Below, piece after piece: positions 25,163 to 31,640 of a DNA stretch of 32,696 nt. This DNA is from Gammaproteobacteria bacterium MedPE (GTDB taxonomy: Bacteria > Pseudomonadota > Gammaproteobacteria > Enterobacterales > Psychrobiaceae). Position 1 is the first letter of the stretch. Every line of letters starts with the position of its first letter. Both the position numbers and the translations under genes were made by a program. The notes below the pieces were generated by a model. The model was not told the origin of the DNA, did no database searches, and was given only the letters and a program-made list of their open reading frames with translations. The DNA lies in NCBI GenBank assembly GCA_001874365.1, contig MPDF01000024.1:1-32696 (forward strand), written 5' to 3'.

Positions 25163-26125
25163 TTAATGATTAAAAACAGTTTCAATAAAATGATGCAGTG
25201 CATCAATCGAGCTTAAACACAGTAATAAGGTCGCGATAATAAGCGCCGTGGTTACATACTTATTGGCTGGCTTAAGATTGAGTTGTCCCAATAAAAAATA
25301 TACGCGTTGCTCCAAGACCTGTGCGCCGAAATTAGCCACTAGCTCGTTATTACATACAGGTGTTTGTTGAGCATTTAAGCGAGCTACTTTCACCAAGGTA
25401 CTGGCGACCGCCGTAGAATCACGTTGCTCATTGATAACGGCATTATCGGCATCTTGTTCCATGGCGAGCGTCATGTGAAGTTTTAGGCGCTCGCCAATCG
25501 TTGGAATAAAAAAGGCCGCTAAAATACTAAATAGCCACTTCTTAAGAGGATCATTGTGCTTAGCATGGGCTTGCTCGTGAGCAATGATAATTGCTTGTTC
25601 TTGTTGTGATGTTTGAGCCAATAGGCTGTCAGTGACAAAACAGCGTTTTTGGGTAAAACCACTGGTAAAGGCACTGACATAAGGCGCTTCTATCTGATAG
25701 ACGTTATCGGCAATTGGTTGTGATAAGTCAGTAAGCAGTGCGAGTTCTTTGCTGTGCTTTCGCAGTTGCCAGAGTTTTGAACCAATAACGTAAATAACGA
25801 TTATCGCGGCAATAATTAACGTGATGCCATGCCAACTTTGCCAGTTGAAACTTGCCATGTGGTGCCAATGGGCGAAGTCGAAAGATTTGTCGAACGGATT
25901 GGTTGTGTAATATTTGTAGGTGAAGCAAATGGTAACGCACAAGCTGGCAAACCAAGGAAGGATAGCGAGCACCCATAAGATGTTTTTACGTGAACGTACT
26001 TGGATTGTTAAAAATTGCTGCGCAAGACTGGCGACAACGACAGACACAGCGCCATTGGCCAATGCAAACGTGAGCACAGCAATGGTAAGCATATTAAGCC
26101 ACAGTGACAGGGTGTCTGGAAACAT
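25163..26125 (-). CDS. M56 family membrane metallopeptidase (BlaR1-like, no sensor domain)
   Basis: A 320-residue integral membrane protease. Hydrophobic segments lie at about 8-38, 49-68, 101-116 and 291-305; the catalytic cytoplasmic domain between the third and fourth has the zinc motif HEQAH (His183, Glu184, His187) and EQDAD with Glu223 as third ligand. BlaR1/MecR1 proteins carry a penicillin-binding sensor domain after the last TM; here the protein ends about 15 residues after it. The predicted periplasmic loop between TM2 and TM3 holds His86, His88, His89, Met90 and His99. It likely cleaves or inactivates the partner BlaI-type repressor on metal stress. It overlaps the repressor gene by one base (TAATG). 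Confidence 0.85.
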   Translation of the reverse strand: MFPDTLSLWLNMLTIAVLTFALANGAVSVVVASLAQQFLTIQVRSRKNILWVLAILPWFASLCVTICFTYKYYTTNPFDKSFDFAHWHHMASFNWQSWHGITLIIAAIIVIYVIGSKLWQLRKHSKELALLTDLSQPIADNVYQIEAPYVSAFTSGFTQKRCFVTDSLLAQTSQQEQAIIIAHEQAHAKHNDPLKKWLFSILAAFFIPTIGERLKLHMTLAMEQDADNAVINEQRDSTAVASTLVKVARLNAQQTPVCNNELVANFGAQVLEQRVYFLLGQLNLKPANKYVTTALIIATLLLCLSSIDALHHFIETVFNH

Positions 26126-26508
26126 TAGGTATCCTGCTGTAATTTTTGGCGTTGTGCGTCAATGAGCTGCTCTAATTTGTCGAGCTGCTCTGCATTAAAA
26201 TCTTTTGATAGCGATGAAAAGGCGGCGACTAAACTTGAGTCATCGTCTGCCATAAAGTCGCTAGTGACTGATTTTATCAGCTGGCCAATCAATTCGTGGC
26301 GCTCTATTTTTGCGCGATATTGAAACGCATGGCCGACTTTTTCACGCGCGAGTAAGTCTTTCTTATAGAGGCGATCTAGGGTGCTTTGGTAGGTATTAAG
26401 ACTGCCGCCTCTAATACGTTCAAAATGCGTAAAAACCTGTTTCACGTCACTGGACTTTTGATTCCATAAATAATGTAAAACGAGCTTTTCTAGTTCACCA
26501 AGTTTCAT
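26125..26508 (-). CDS. BlaI/MecI/CopY-family transcriptional repressor
   Basis: A 127-residue winged-helix repressor. The N-terminal LGELEKLVLHYLWNQKSSDVKQVF and the segment NTYQSTLDRLYKKDLLAREKVG are the BlaI/MecI DNA-binding domain, followed by a helical dimerisation region. The CxCx4CxC copper site of CopY is absent (no cysteines at all), so direct metal sensing of that kind is not expected; signalling through the coupled M56 protease is more likely. Four dyads matching one consensus near this gene and tolC are its probable targets, giving autoregulation. It is the first gene of its transcript. Confidence 0.88.
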   Translation of the reverse strand: MKLGELEKLVLHYLWNQKSSDVKQVFTHFERIRGGSLNTYQSTLDRLYKKDLLAREKVGHAFQYRAKIERHELIGQLIKSVTSDFMADDDSSLVAAFSSLSKDFNAEQLDKLEQLIDAQRQKLQQDT

Positions 26509-26530
26509 TGGACAGATACCTATTTAATAA

Positions 26531-26551
26531 AAACCGATTAAGGATAGGTTT
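26531..26551. promoter_or_regulatory. Putative BlaI-family operator, copy A
   Basis: Half-sites AAACCGAT and ATAGGTTT separated by TAAGG. On the minus strand it begins immediately after the TACAAT -10 of the blaI promoter, covering the expected transcription start, a classical repressor position. Confidence 0.75.
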
Positions 26552-26579
26552 ATTGTAAGGAATAAAAACCTATCGTCAA
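26552..26579 (-). promoter_or_regulatory. Sigma-70 type promoter of blaI-M56 operon
   Basis: On the minus strand TTGACG (26574-26579) and TACAAT (26552-26557) are separated by 16 bp, close to consensus. The -35 lies inside operator B and the -10 abuts operator A, so the promoter is embedded between two repressor sites. The 5' leader to the start codon at 26508 is about 35-40 nt. Confidence 0.75.
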
Positions 26580-26586
26580 TAGGTTT
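26566..26586. promoter_or_regulatory. Putative BlaI-family operator, copy B
   Basis: A perfect dyad with half-sites AAACCTAT and ATAGGTTT separated by CGTCA, overlapping the -35 box of the blaI promoter. It is 35 bp centre-to-centre from copy A. Together the two should make autorepression tight. Confidence 0.78.
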
Positions 26587-26644
26587 TTTGTGGTGATATC
26601 AAAGTTTACAGTTTAATGGAGCGATTACGTTAAAATAGGGTAAC

Positions 26645-26673
26645 AAAAACGCCGCAATAAATGCGGCGTTTTT
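26645..26673 (-). terminator. Intrinsic terminator of ion channel gene
   Basis: A strong hairpin: AACGCCGCA / TGCGGCGTT with flanking A and T runs extending the stem to 12 bp around a 5-nt loop (ATAAA). It is symmetric enough to work both ways and lies 23 nt after the ion channel stop on the minus strand, upstream of the blaI promoter. Confidence 0.85.
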
Positions 26674-26695
26674 TATAGACTAAACAGATGGCTAA

Positions 26696-27481
26696 CTACT
26701 TTTTAAGCTCGCTAATCATTGTTTTTAGTTCGCGAATTTCATTTTGTAACTCTGTCATCGATGGTTCTTTCGCACTGCGTTCAAGTGCATGCTCTTCTTC
26801 CATCACATTCACGACAATACCTATTACCATGTTTAAGAAAGCAAAGGCGGTGAAGAAAATAAACGATAAATAGAATATCCAAGACATTGGATAAACATCC
26901 ATTGTTTCATATTGAATATCTGTCCAATCTTCAAAAGTCATGACCCTAAATAATGTCAGCATTGAAATGGCAATATCGCCCCATAATACCGGATTAATTT
27001 GTGCAAACATAAAGCTGCCAATGGCAGCGTAGATGTAGAAAATGATAAACATCAATAAGATAACGTAACCTAATTGTGGCAGCGCTTTAATCAATGAGTT
27101 GATTAAAATTCGCAATTCTGGCACCACTGACACCATTCGCAGTACTCTAAATACGCGAACTAATCGTGCTAGTAACGCCATCTCTGAGTCGTTAATTGGG
27201 ATTAAGCTAATGATAACTACCAAGGTGTCGAAGATATTCCAACCTTTCTTAAAAAATCCTTTCTTGTCTTCTTCAGCAATAAAGCGAATTGATAGTTCAA
27301 ATAAGAAAAACACGGTAATAAAGATGTCTAAAATATCAGTAACTGATACTGCACTATCGGTAAGATCGAAAGTTTTAGCACCAATCTCTAATGCTGAAAT
27401 AATAATAACGGCGACAACAGAGAGTTCAAAAACCTTGTTATTCTTAAGCCGATTAAGGGAGAATTTGAGTGATTCGTACAT
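26696..27481 (-). CDS. Voltage-gated cation channel, BacNav/NaChBac-like
   Basis: A 261-residue six-TM channel subunit, expected to form tetramers in the inner membrane. S4 carries four arginines at every third position (Arg106, 109, 112, 115). The pore loop contains the filter TFEDWTD (182-188). Sodium-selective bacterial channels have TLESWS-type filters; here Asp185 and Asp188 add acidic residues at the two positions that, with one more change, turn NavAb into a Ca2+-selective channel, so Ca2+ permeation is plausible. The C-terminus (about 242-261) is an amphipathic coiled coil, as in NaChBac. It has its own strong terminator and no obvious operon partner. Confidence 0.85.
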   Translation of the reverse strand: MYESLKFSLNRLKNNKVFELSVVAVIIISALEIGAKTFDLTDSAVSVTDILDIFITVFFLFELSIRFIAEEDKKGFFKKGWNIFDTLVVIISLIPINDSEMALLARLVRVFRVLRMVSVVPELRILINSLIKALPQLGYVILLMFIIFYIYAAIGSFMFAQINPVLWGDIAISMLTLFRVMTFEDWTDIQYETMDVYPMSWIFYLSFIFFTAFAFLNMVIGIVVNVMEEEHALERSAKEPSMTELQNEIRELKTMISELKK

Positions 27482-27567
27482 AGTTAATACAGACGGTAAT
27501 TAAGATGGCGCTATATTAGCACTCTCGGGCAGCGAATTAGAATAGGTTAATTTGTAAATGAAGATGT

Positions 27568-27589
27568 AGGGCGCATTGGGGAACGCCCT
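27568..27589 (-). terminator. Possible terminator after bufC
   Basis: A 6-bp GC-rich stem (AGGGCG / CGCCCT) with a 10-nt loop starts 10 nt after the bufC stop. Downstream on the minus strand the sequence is only moderately T-rich (TACATCTTCATTT), so it is a weak intrinsic terminator candidate. The remainder of the 117-nt gap to the channel gene shows nothing clear. Confidence 0.4.
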
Positions 27590-27598
27590 CAGAATAAG

Positions 27599-28378
27599 TT
27601 AATTTAGCTTTGCAATAATACCGGCATTAATCCAAGTTTGTAAAAACTGTACAGCATGCGCTGGAACTTCATCTACAGAAAAGTAATCAGCTAATAGTTC
27701 ACAACCGTCAGCAAAGTTACCACCACGTGCAAAATGATTAAATAAAACCTGCTCTGGCGGCGCGATATTACGAAACTCTGTTAAGCGTTCTGGTGTGCGC
27801 CATATCATCCAATAAAGAGGATATTCGTGAGCTTGTGGTGTTGGTGGCGCTTGCTCTGACTTCAAATGCTGCCACGTTGTCACTGCATTGATGGTTTCTT
27901 CAAAAATAGTGACACTTGGATGAAAGGTTAATGTAATATCTGGCCATTGTTCTCCCGGCAGTGTCGCCAGTTCATTCATGTTAATGATTGCTGCATCTTT
28001 AGCATCAAAAGCAGTGAGTAGGGCGCGTTCAAATGCCGCGAGCGGTGATAATATTGGATATTGCGCAAAAGGTTCATGTTGCGCTAACAACGCGGGTATT
28101 GCATCACAAAAGTAGCGTAGAGATTTCACTTTTGATGGATAGTTTTCAATATATTTAGCAACTAATATATCGTAGAACTCATCGCCGAGGTATTTACCTA
28201 AAATTGGATGATCATTGTCGATAGTTTCACGTAGTCTCATGCGATAGGCGTTGTGATAAATATTAAGCCTAACGTCTGTTGATACAGGAGGTTGATCACC
28301 GATAAGTGACGGAAAATCGGAGGGCTGTCCTTGTAAAAAGGCAACAAACTGTTGTTGCAAGCGAGCGAGATCAGACAT
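27599..28378 (-). CDS. bufC: BufC/HvfC-like protein (DUF2063), bufferin maturation partner
   Basis: A 259-residue protein with the DUF2063 N-terminal domain (LARLQQQFVAFLQG, then NIYHNAYRMRLRETI, FPSL region and YPSKVKSLRYFCDAIPALL) and a shorter C-terminal part ending in a helix that holds LLADYF. Proteins of this family partner with DUF692 (BufB/MbnB) enzymes to recognise the precursor peptide leader during cysteine-to-thiooxazole conversion. The start is taken at ATG 28378 with AAGGAG about 8 nt upstream, overlapping bufB by 8 nt; a longer frame back to 28453 runs inside bufB and adds 25 residues unlike the family. Confidence 0.82.
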   Translation of the reverse strand: MSDLARLQQQFVAFLQGQPSDFPSLIGDQPPVSTDVRLNIYHNAYRMRLRETIDNDHPILGKYLGDEFYDILVAKYIENYPSKVKSLRYFCDAIPALLAQHEPFAQYPILSPLAAFERALLTAFDAKDAAIINMNELATLPGEQWPDITLTFHPSVTIFEETINAVTTWQHLKSEQAPPTPQAHEYPLYWMIWRTPERLTEFRNIAPPEQVLFNHFARGGNFADGCELLADYFSVDEVPAHAVQFLQTWINAGIIAKLN

Positions 28379-29231
28379 GCGCTTGCTCCTTTTTCCATTG
28401 TGATAAATCGGGTAACTCTTCGTGAGCAATGCGCTTAGCAATATTGAGCTCATCGACTAAATTTGTAAATGGTGGTATATCATCATCTCGTTCGATCATG
28501 GTACTAACAGCGCCAAACTTTTTGACCGCATTGCGATATAAATCCCATACAGGATCGCATACGTCATGATCGTGTGTGTCGATAACATAGTCGCCATAAT
28601 CGGTGTGACCTGCTAAATGAATTTGCCGTACGCGTTTGCCATCAATTGCATTAATATAATCATTGGCGTCAAATTGATGGTTGCGAGCACTGACGTAAAT
28701 GTTATTAATATCTAGTAGCATCAAACAATCGGCGCGCTGACAAACTTCGTTATAAAACTCCCATTCTGTCATGCCAGATTCTTTGTATGTCAGATAACTT
28801 GATACATTCTCAATCAGCATTTGTTGACCGATGTGATCTTGCGCTTGCATTATTCGCTGGGCAACGTGATTGATAGCATCTTCGGTATAAGGCAATGGTA
28901 ATAAATCGTGACTGTTGACACCATTGGCTTGCGTAAAACATAGATGATCTGAAATCCAACGGGGTTTTACATCACTAATAAGTTGTTTTAATTGATTAAG
29001 ATATTGAGTATCGAGAGGCGTCGTACTGCCAACAGACATTGAAACACCGTGCATAACGACTGGAAAACGTTCGGCGACTTGTTCTAGGTAGTAGCGAGGT
29101 TTGCCACCACCAACCATATAATTTTCGGTTAGAATTTCAAACCAATCAACGTTATGTTCAGTATTTAACACATCTTCAAAATGGGGAATACGCAAGCCAA
29201 GGCCAAACCCCAAGAAATGATCATTAATCAT
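28371..29231 (-). CDS. bufB: BufB/MbnB-like DUF692 iron enzyme
   Basis: A 286-residue TIM-barrel protein of the DUF692 (MbnB/BufB) family. Conserved segments with likely metal ligands are HGVSMSVGS (His61), SDHLCF (His96), IENVSSY (Glu141), LLDINNIYVSARNH (Asp174, Asn176), HLAGH (205-209) and the DTHDHDVCDPVW stretch (218-229). Family members are multinuclear iron enzymes that oxidise cysteines of a precursor peptide to oxazolone/thioamide or thiooxazole groups, here presumably on the bufA product encoded upstream. It overlaps bufC by 8 nt. Its ribosome binding site is weak (AGAG about 9 nt before ATG). Confidence 0.87.
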   Translation of the reverse strand: MINDHFLGFGLGLRIPHFEDVLNTEHNVDWFEILTENYMVGGGKPRYYLEQVAERFPVVMHGVSMSVGSTTPLDTQYLNQLKQLISDVKPRWISDHLCFTQANGVNSHDLLPLPYTEDAINHVAQRIMQAQDHIGQQMLIENVSSYLTYKESGMTEWEFYNEVCQRADCLMLLDINNIYVSARNHQFDANDYINAIDGKRVRQIHLAGHTDYGDYVIDTHDHDVCDPVWDLYRNAVKKFGAVSTMIERDDDIPPFTNLVDELNIAKRIAHEELPDLSQWKKEQAHV

Positions 29232-29283
29232 TTAAATTACTCTTTTAATTTTTCTAGAGTGACACTATTACATGTCTGATATA

Positions 29284-29310
29284 AAAAAGGAGACCTATCG
29301 TCTCCTTTTT
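29284..29310 (-). terminator. Terminator/attenuator between bufA and bufBC
   Basis: A perfect 11-bp stem (AAAAAGGAGAC / GTCTCCTTTTT) around a 5-nt loop; on the minus strand it is followed by a T-rich run. It sits 52 nt before bufB and 38 nt after bufA, so it should stop most transcripts after bufA and leave lower expression of bufBC. Confidence 0.85.
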
Positions 29311-29319
29311 ATTGTTTCA

Positions 29320-29336
29320 TTGATGTATCACATCAA
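29320..29336. other. Second small hairpin between bufA and bufB
   Basis: A perfect 7-bp inverted repeat (TTGATGT / ACATCAA) with a 3-nt loop, 12 nt after the bufA stop and just ahead of the strong terminator. It may protect the 3' end of the bufA message or be a processing site; AT-rich and possibly incidental. Confidence 0.35.
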
Positions 29337-29348
29337 AATGAAAGTTAA

Positions 29349-29831
29349 TTAAGCACCAACTTTACCGCCGATATCGGCACAAGCTTTTGCACCAGCAGCT
29401 ACAAAGCCTTGACCTTGACAAGATGCGTGACCTTTACAAGCGTTGTTAGCTGTTTTACAGTCGTTGTGACCTTTACAGATATTTACGCCGTAACAGTGTA
29501 CTAAGTCAACTTTAGTTGTTTTACCAACCCAATCATCTTTCTGCTCACCACCGATATCGCCACATGCTTTTTCTGGTAAAGCGACGAAACCGTGGCCTTT
29601 ACAAGATGCTTGACCTTTACATGCATTTTCAGCCGTTTTACAGTCATTGTGGCCATTACATTTGTTAACACCATAACAATGAACTAATTCAACAGTGTTT
29701 GCTGCAACTTCTGCTTTAGCAGATGAAGATGCCGAAGTATTAGTGTCTGCGGTTGCTGCACAGCCCATTAGACCTGCTGCTGCCATTGCTAATGAAGCGC
29801 CACCGATTTTAGATTTTAATTGTGTACTCAT
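29349..29831 (-). CDS. bufA: Tandem-unit bufferin precursor (BufA2-like), lipobox-containing
   Basis: A 160-residue exported Cys-rich protein. The N-terminus is signal-like and ends in LMGC (Cys24), a possible lipobox, followed by a Ser/Ala/Thr-rich linker. Two units at about 50-95 and 111-156 are near copies, each with six cysteines in the same spacing C-x5-C-x5-C-x6-C-x5-C-x12-C (Cys52-90 and Cys113-151); motifs [14 protein letters not shown] and NACKG recur. This is the BufA2 type of bufferin, a copper-binding ribosomal peptide product modified by BufB/BufC, but BufA2 proteins normally have one unit. Ribosome binding site AAGGA about 9 nt upstream. Metal is inferred from family. Confidence 0.85.
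   Translation of the reverse strand: MSTQLKSKIGGASLAMAAAGLMGCAATADTNTSASSSAKAEVAANTVELVHCYGVNKCNGHNDCKTAENACKGQASCKGHGFVALPEKACGDIGGEQKDDWVGKTTKVDLVHCYGVNICKGHNDCKTANNACKGHASCQGQGFVAAGAKACADIGGKVGA
29364..29501 (-). repeat. Bufferin unit 2 of bufA
   Basis: Codons 111-156 of bufA. Direct repeat of unit 1 with a 183-bp period; includes [20 protein letters not shown] at its start and six cysteines in identical spacing. Codon choices differ from unit 1 at many positions, so the duplication is not recent. Confidence 0.85.
29547..29684 (-). repeat. Bufferin unit 1 of bufA
   Basis: Codons 50-95 of bufA, the first of two tandem six-cysteine units. The linker to unit 2 is about 15 residues ([15 protein letters not shown]). 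Confidence 0.85.
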
Positions 29832-30119
29832 GGAAACTTTCCTTTATTTAATTATCAATCTACAAGACCGCCTTAGCGATTTAATCTTTCAAGAACTTTA
29901 AACTTTTTAAAAAAAACTTTCTGACACCCAATAAAAGCCGCTTGGATAATTTATAAGCTATCTGATGTTTATACCGTGAGCAATAGTTATCTGAGGTAAT
30001 GAAAATTAATTTCTTTCTATACGTAACTTCTTTAAGTTGCTAAATAACAGAAATTGAAGTGTATTTCGTAAAATAAATAAAATTGACTGTAATAAAACCA
30101 AAATAAAGTGCGTTTGATG

Positions 30120-30148
30120 TTGTTTTTCACCCGTTAGTTGTGTATTTT
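30120..30148 (+). promoter_or_regulatory. Candidate gapA promoter
   Basis: TTGTTT (30120-30125) and TATTTT (30143-30148) with a 17-bp spacer. Individually weak, but the -10 abuts the HexR-type palindrome, a typical place for a regulator site. The leader would be about 45 nt. Confidence 0.45.
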
Positions 30149-30163
30149 TGTAATTAAATTACA
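30149..30163. promoter_or_regulatory. HexR-type operator upstream of gapA
   Basis: A perfect 15-bp palindrome TGTAATTAAATTACA. It matches the known HexR consensus of gammaproteobacteria (TGTAAT-N3-ATTACA), a regulator that controls gapA, zwf and Entner-Doudoroff genes through KDPG. Its place 37 bp before gapA and upstream of zwf supports the call. The hexR gene is not in the window. Confidence 0.82.
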
Positions 30164-30171
30164 TGAATTAA

Positions 30172-30187
30172 TATTACTTCGGTAATA
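30172..30187 (+). other. C(UUCG)G hairpin in gapA leader
   Basis: TATTAC-TTCG-GTAATA forms a 6-bp stem closed by C-G on a UUCG tetraloop, one of the most stable loops known. It ends one nt before the gapA ribosome binding site (AAGGTG, 30188-30193). It might stabilise the mRNA 5' end or tune translation. Confidence 0.5.
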
Positions 30188-30200
30188 AAGGTGAAAGAAA

Positions 30201-31235
30201 ATGACAATTAAAGTAGCTATTAACGGTTATGGACGTATCGGTCGAAACATTTTACGAGCGCTTTACGAAGAGAAAAAAGACTCACCAGTAAAGATCGTTG
30301 CGATTAACGATCTAGGTGATAGCGCATCAAGCGCGCATCTAACCCAATACGATTCAGTACACGGGCGCTTTAATTGTGACGTTAAATACAGCGACGGCGT
30401 GATGACCGTAAATGACGATAACATTAAGATGTTTAGCGAACGCAATCCAAGCGATTTACCATGGGCTGACTTAGATGTTGATATCGTATTTGAATGTACT
30501 GGTATCTTCACATCAAAAGAAGCTGTACAACCGCATTTAACGGCGGGTGCTAAAAAAGTGATTATTTCTGCACCCGCTAAAAATGTTGATGCAACCGTTG
30601 TTCATGGCGTTAATCATGATTCGTTAACTCAGGATATGACTGTTATTTCAAATGCTTCTTGTACCACAAACTGTTTAGCGCCATTTGCAAAAGTATTAAA
30701 CGATTCAATTGGTATTGAGTCTGGATTAATGACGACTATTCATGCTTATACCAATGACCAAGTGCTGTCTGATGTTGCTCATAGTGATTTACGCCGAGCT
30801 CGTGCAGCGGCTATGTCGATGATCCCAACAAACACTGGCGCAGCAGCCGCTGTTGGTTTAGTGGTTCCTGAGCTGAAAGGCAAGTTTGATGGCATGGCCG
30901 TTCGTGTTCCAACATCAAATGTTTCATTAGTTGATTTATCATTTATTGCCAAGCGCGATACAACGATTGAAGAAATCAATCAATTGGTCACGGATGCTGC
31001 ACAATCTGATGCCCTTAAAGGTGTTCTTGGTGTCAACGAATTACCATTAGTATCAATTGATTTTAATCATAATCCACTCAGTTCAGTATTTGACGCAACG
31101 CAAACTCGTGTATCGGGTCGTTTAGTTAAAGTGATGTCATGGTATGACAATGAGTGGGGCTTTAGTAATCGTATGCTGGATAATGCCGTTGCTTTGCATA
31201 ATGCACCATCAGTAGCTAAAGAGTCAGCTGCTTAA
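30201..31235 (+). CDS. gapA: Type I glyceraldehyde-3-phosphate dehydrogenase
   Basis: A 344-residue [15 protein letters not shown] (7-16) is the nucleotide-binding motif and INDLGD (35-40) with Asp37 favours NAD. The active-site cysteine is Cys154 in SNASCTTNC and the partner His is His181 in TIHAYTNDQ. The C-terminal [13 protein letters not shown] is the family signature. The YT-ND segment and NTGAAAAVG separate it from erythrose-4-phosphate dehydrogenase (Epd), which it otherwise resembles near the N-terminus. It oxidises glyceraldehyde 3-phosphate in glycolysis or the reverse in gluconeogenesis. AAGGTG lies about 7 nt upstream. The HexR-type site suggests control with zwf. Confidence 0.93.
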   Translation: MTIKVAINGYGRIGRNILRALYEEKKDSPVKIVAINDLGDSASSAHLTQYDSVHGRFNCDVKYSDGVMTVNDDNIKMFSERNPSDLPWADLDVDIVFECTGIFTSKEAVQPHLTAGAKKVIISAPAKNVDATVVHGVNHDSLTQDMTVISNASCTTNCLAPFAKVLNDSIGIESGLMTTIHAYTNDQVLSDVAHSDLRRARAAAMSMIPTNTGAAAAVGLVVPELKGKFDGMAVRVPTSNVSLVDLSFIAKRDTTIEEINQLVTDAAQSDALKGVLGVNELPLVSIDFNHNPLSSVFDATQTRVSGRLVKVMSWYDNEWGFSNRMLDNAVALHNAPSVAKESAA

Positions 31236-31283
31236 GCAAACGTTTTTGGGGATTAATGACTGTAAGTAGGATATGATCGTTGA

Positions 31284-31619
31284 ATGAACAAATCATATCA
31301 AAAAATACTATCTGTCGTGTCTTTGATCCCGCCATCATACGTCGCAAGTTATGGGCAAATTGCTGATTTAGCAGGTTTGCCAAGAGGTGCACGTATGGTG
31401 AGCAAGGCGCTTAAAGCGAATAGAGACAACGCTATACCCTGGCACCGTGTTGTTAACAGTCAAGGTAAAATCTCTATTCCTGCAAGTGAACCTAGTTTTC
31501 GTTTACAAATGAGTTTGTTACGGGAAGAAGGTGTCGAGTTAAAAGGTAGTAAGGTCAATTTGACTAAACACCATTGGCAACCAAGTCTTGATACTTTGTT
31601 GTTTGAATTAAGTTTTTAA
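31284..31619 (+). CDS. Alkyltransferase-like (ATL) MGMT-family protein
   Basis: A 111-residue protein with the MGMT/Ogt C-terminal domain fold: SYGQIADLAGLPRGARMVSK with the DNA-recognition helix and Arg finger, then the active-site position. Where alkyltransferases have PCHRV, this protein has PWHRVV (Trp53), so it cannot accept an alkyl group. ATL proteins instead bind O6-alkylguanine and flag it for nucleotide excision repair. Length and the Trp substitution fit the known ATL class. It lies between gapA and zwf (48-nt and 21-nt gaps), probably on the same transcript; no functional tie to carbon metabolism is evident. Confidence 0.88.
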   Translation: MNKSYQKILSVVSLIPPSYVASYGQIADLAGLPRGARMVSKALKANRDNAIPWHRVVNSQGKISIPASEPSFRLQMSLLREEGVELKGSKVNLTKHHWQPSLDTLLFELSF

Positions 31620-31640
31620 GAGTTTTCAAGGGCTCCTACC

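Larger units (their letters stand above)
29832..30200. other. Divergent intergenic region between bufA and gapA
   Basis: A 369-bp AT-rich region with no credible gene. The left part must hold the bufA promoter on the minus strand; I see the ribosome binding site but no convincing sigma-70 boxes, which leaves room for an alternative sigma factor. The right part holds the gapA promoter candidate, the HexR-type palindrome and a UUCG hairpin, listed separately. A second possible -35 for gapA is TTGACT at 30083-30088, without a well-spaced -10. Confidence 0.7.

Noticed and set aside
25163-26508. Beta-lactam resistance regulator pair (BlaI/BlaR1)
   Set aside because: The M56 protein has no penicillin-binding sensor domain and no beta-lactamase is nearby; the neighbours are metal efflux genes.
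28379-28453. Longer N-terminus of bufC
   Set aside because: These 25 codons lie inside bufB in another frame, have no ribosome binding site of their own and do not look like the family; ATG 28378 has AAGGAG.
29290-29301. Fifth BlaI-type dyad near bufB (ACCTATCGT seen)
   Set aside because: The match is part of the terminator loop; the second half-site with the right spacing is missing.
29364-29684. CRISPR-like or satellite repeat
   Set aside because: The 183-bp repeat is only two units, is protein-level conserved and lies within the bufferin coding sequence.
30027-30040. AACTT-CTTT-AAGTT inverted repeat upstream of gapA
   Set aside because: Five AT-rich base pairs in an AT-rich region, with no positional support; likely chance.
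30201-31235. Erythrose-4-phosphate dehydrogenase (epd)
   Set aside because: The N-terminus is similar, but HAYTNDQ and NTGAAAAVG are GAPDH features, and the HexR/zwf context fits gapA.
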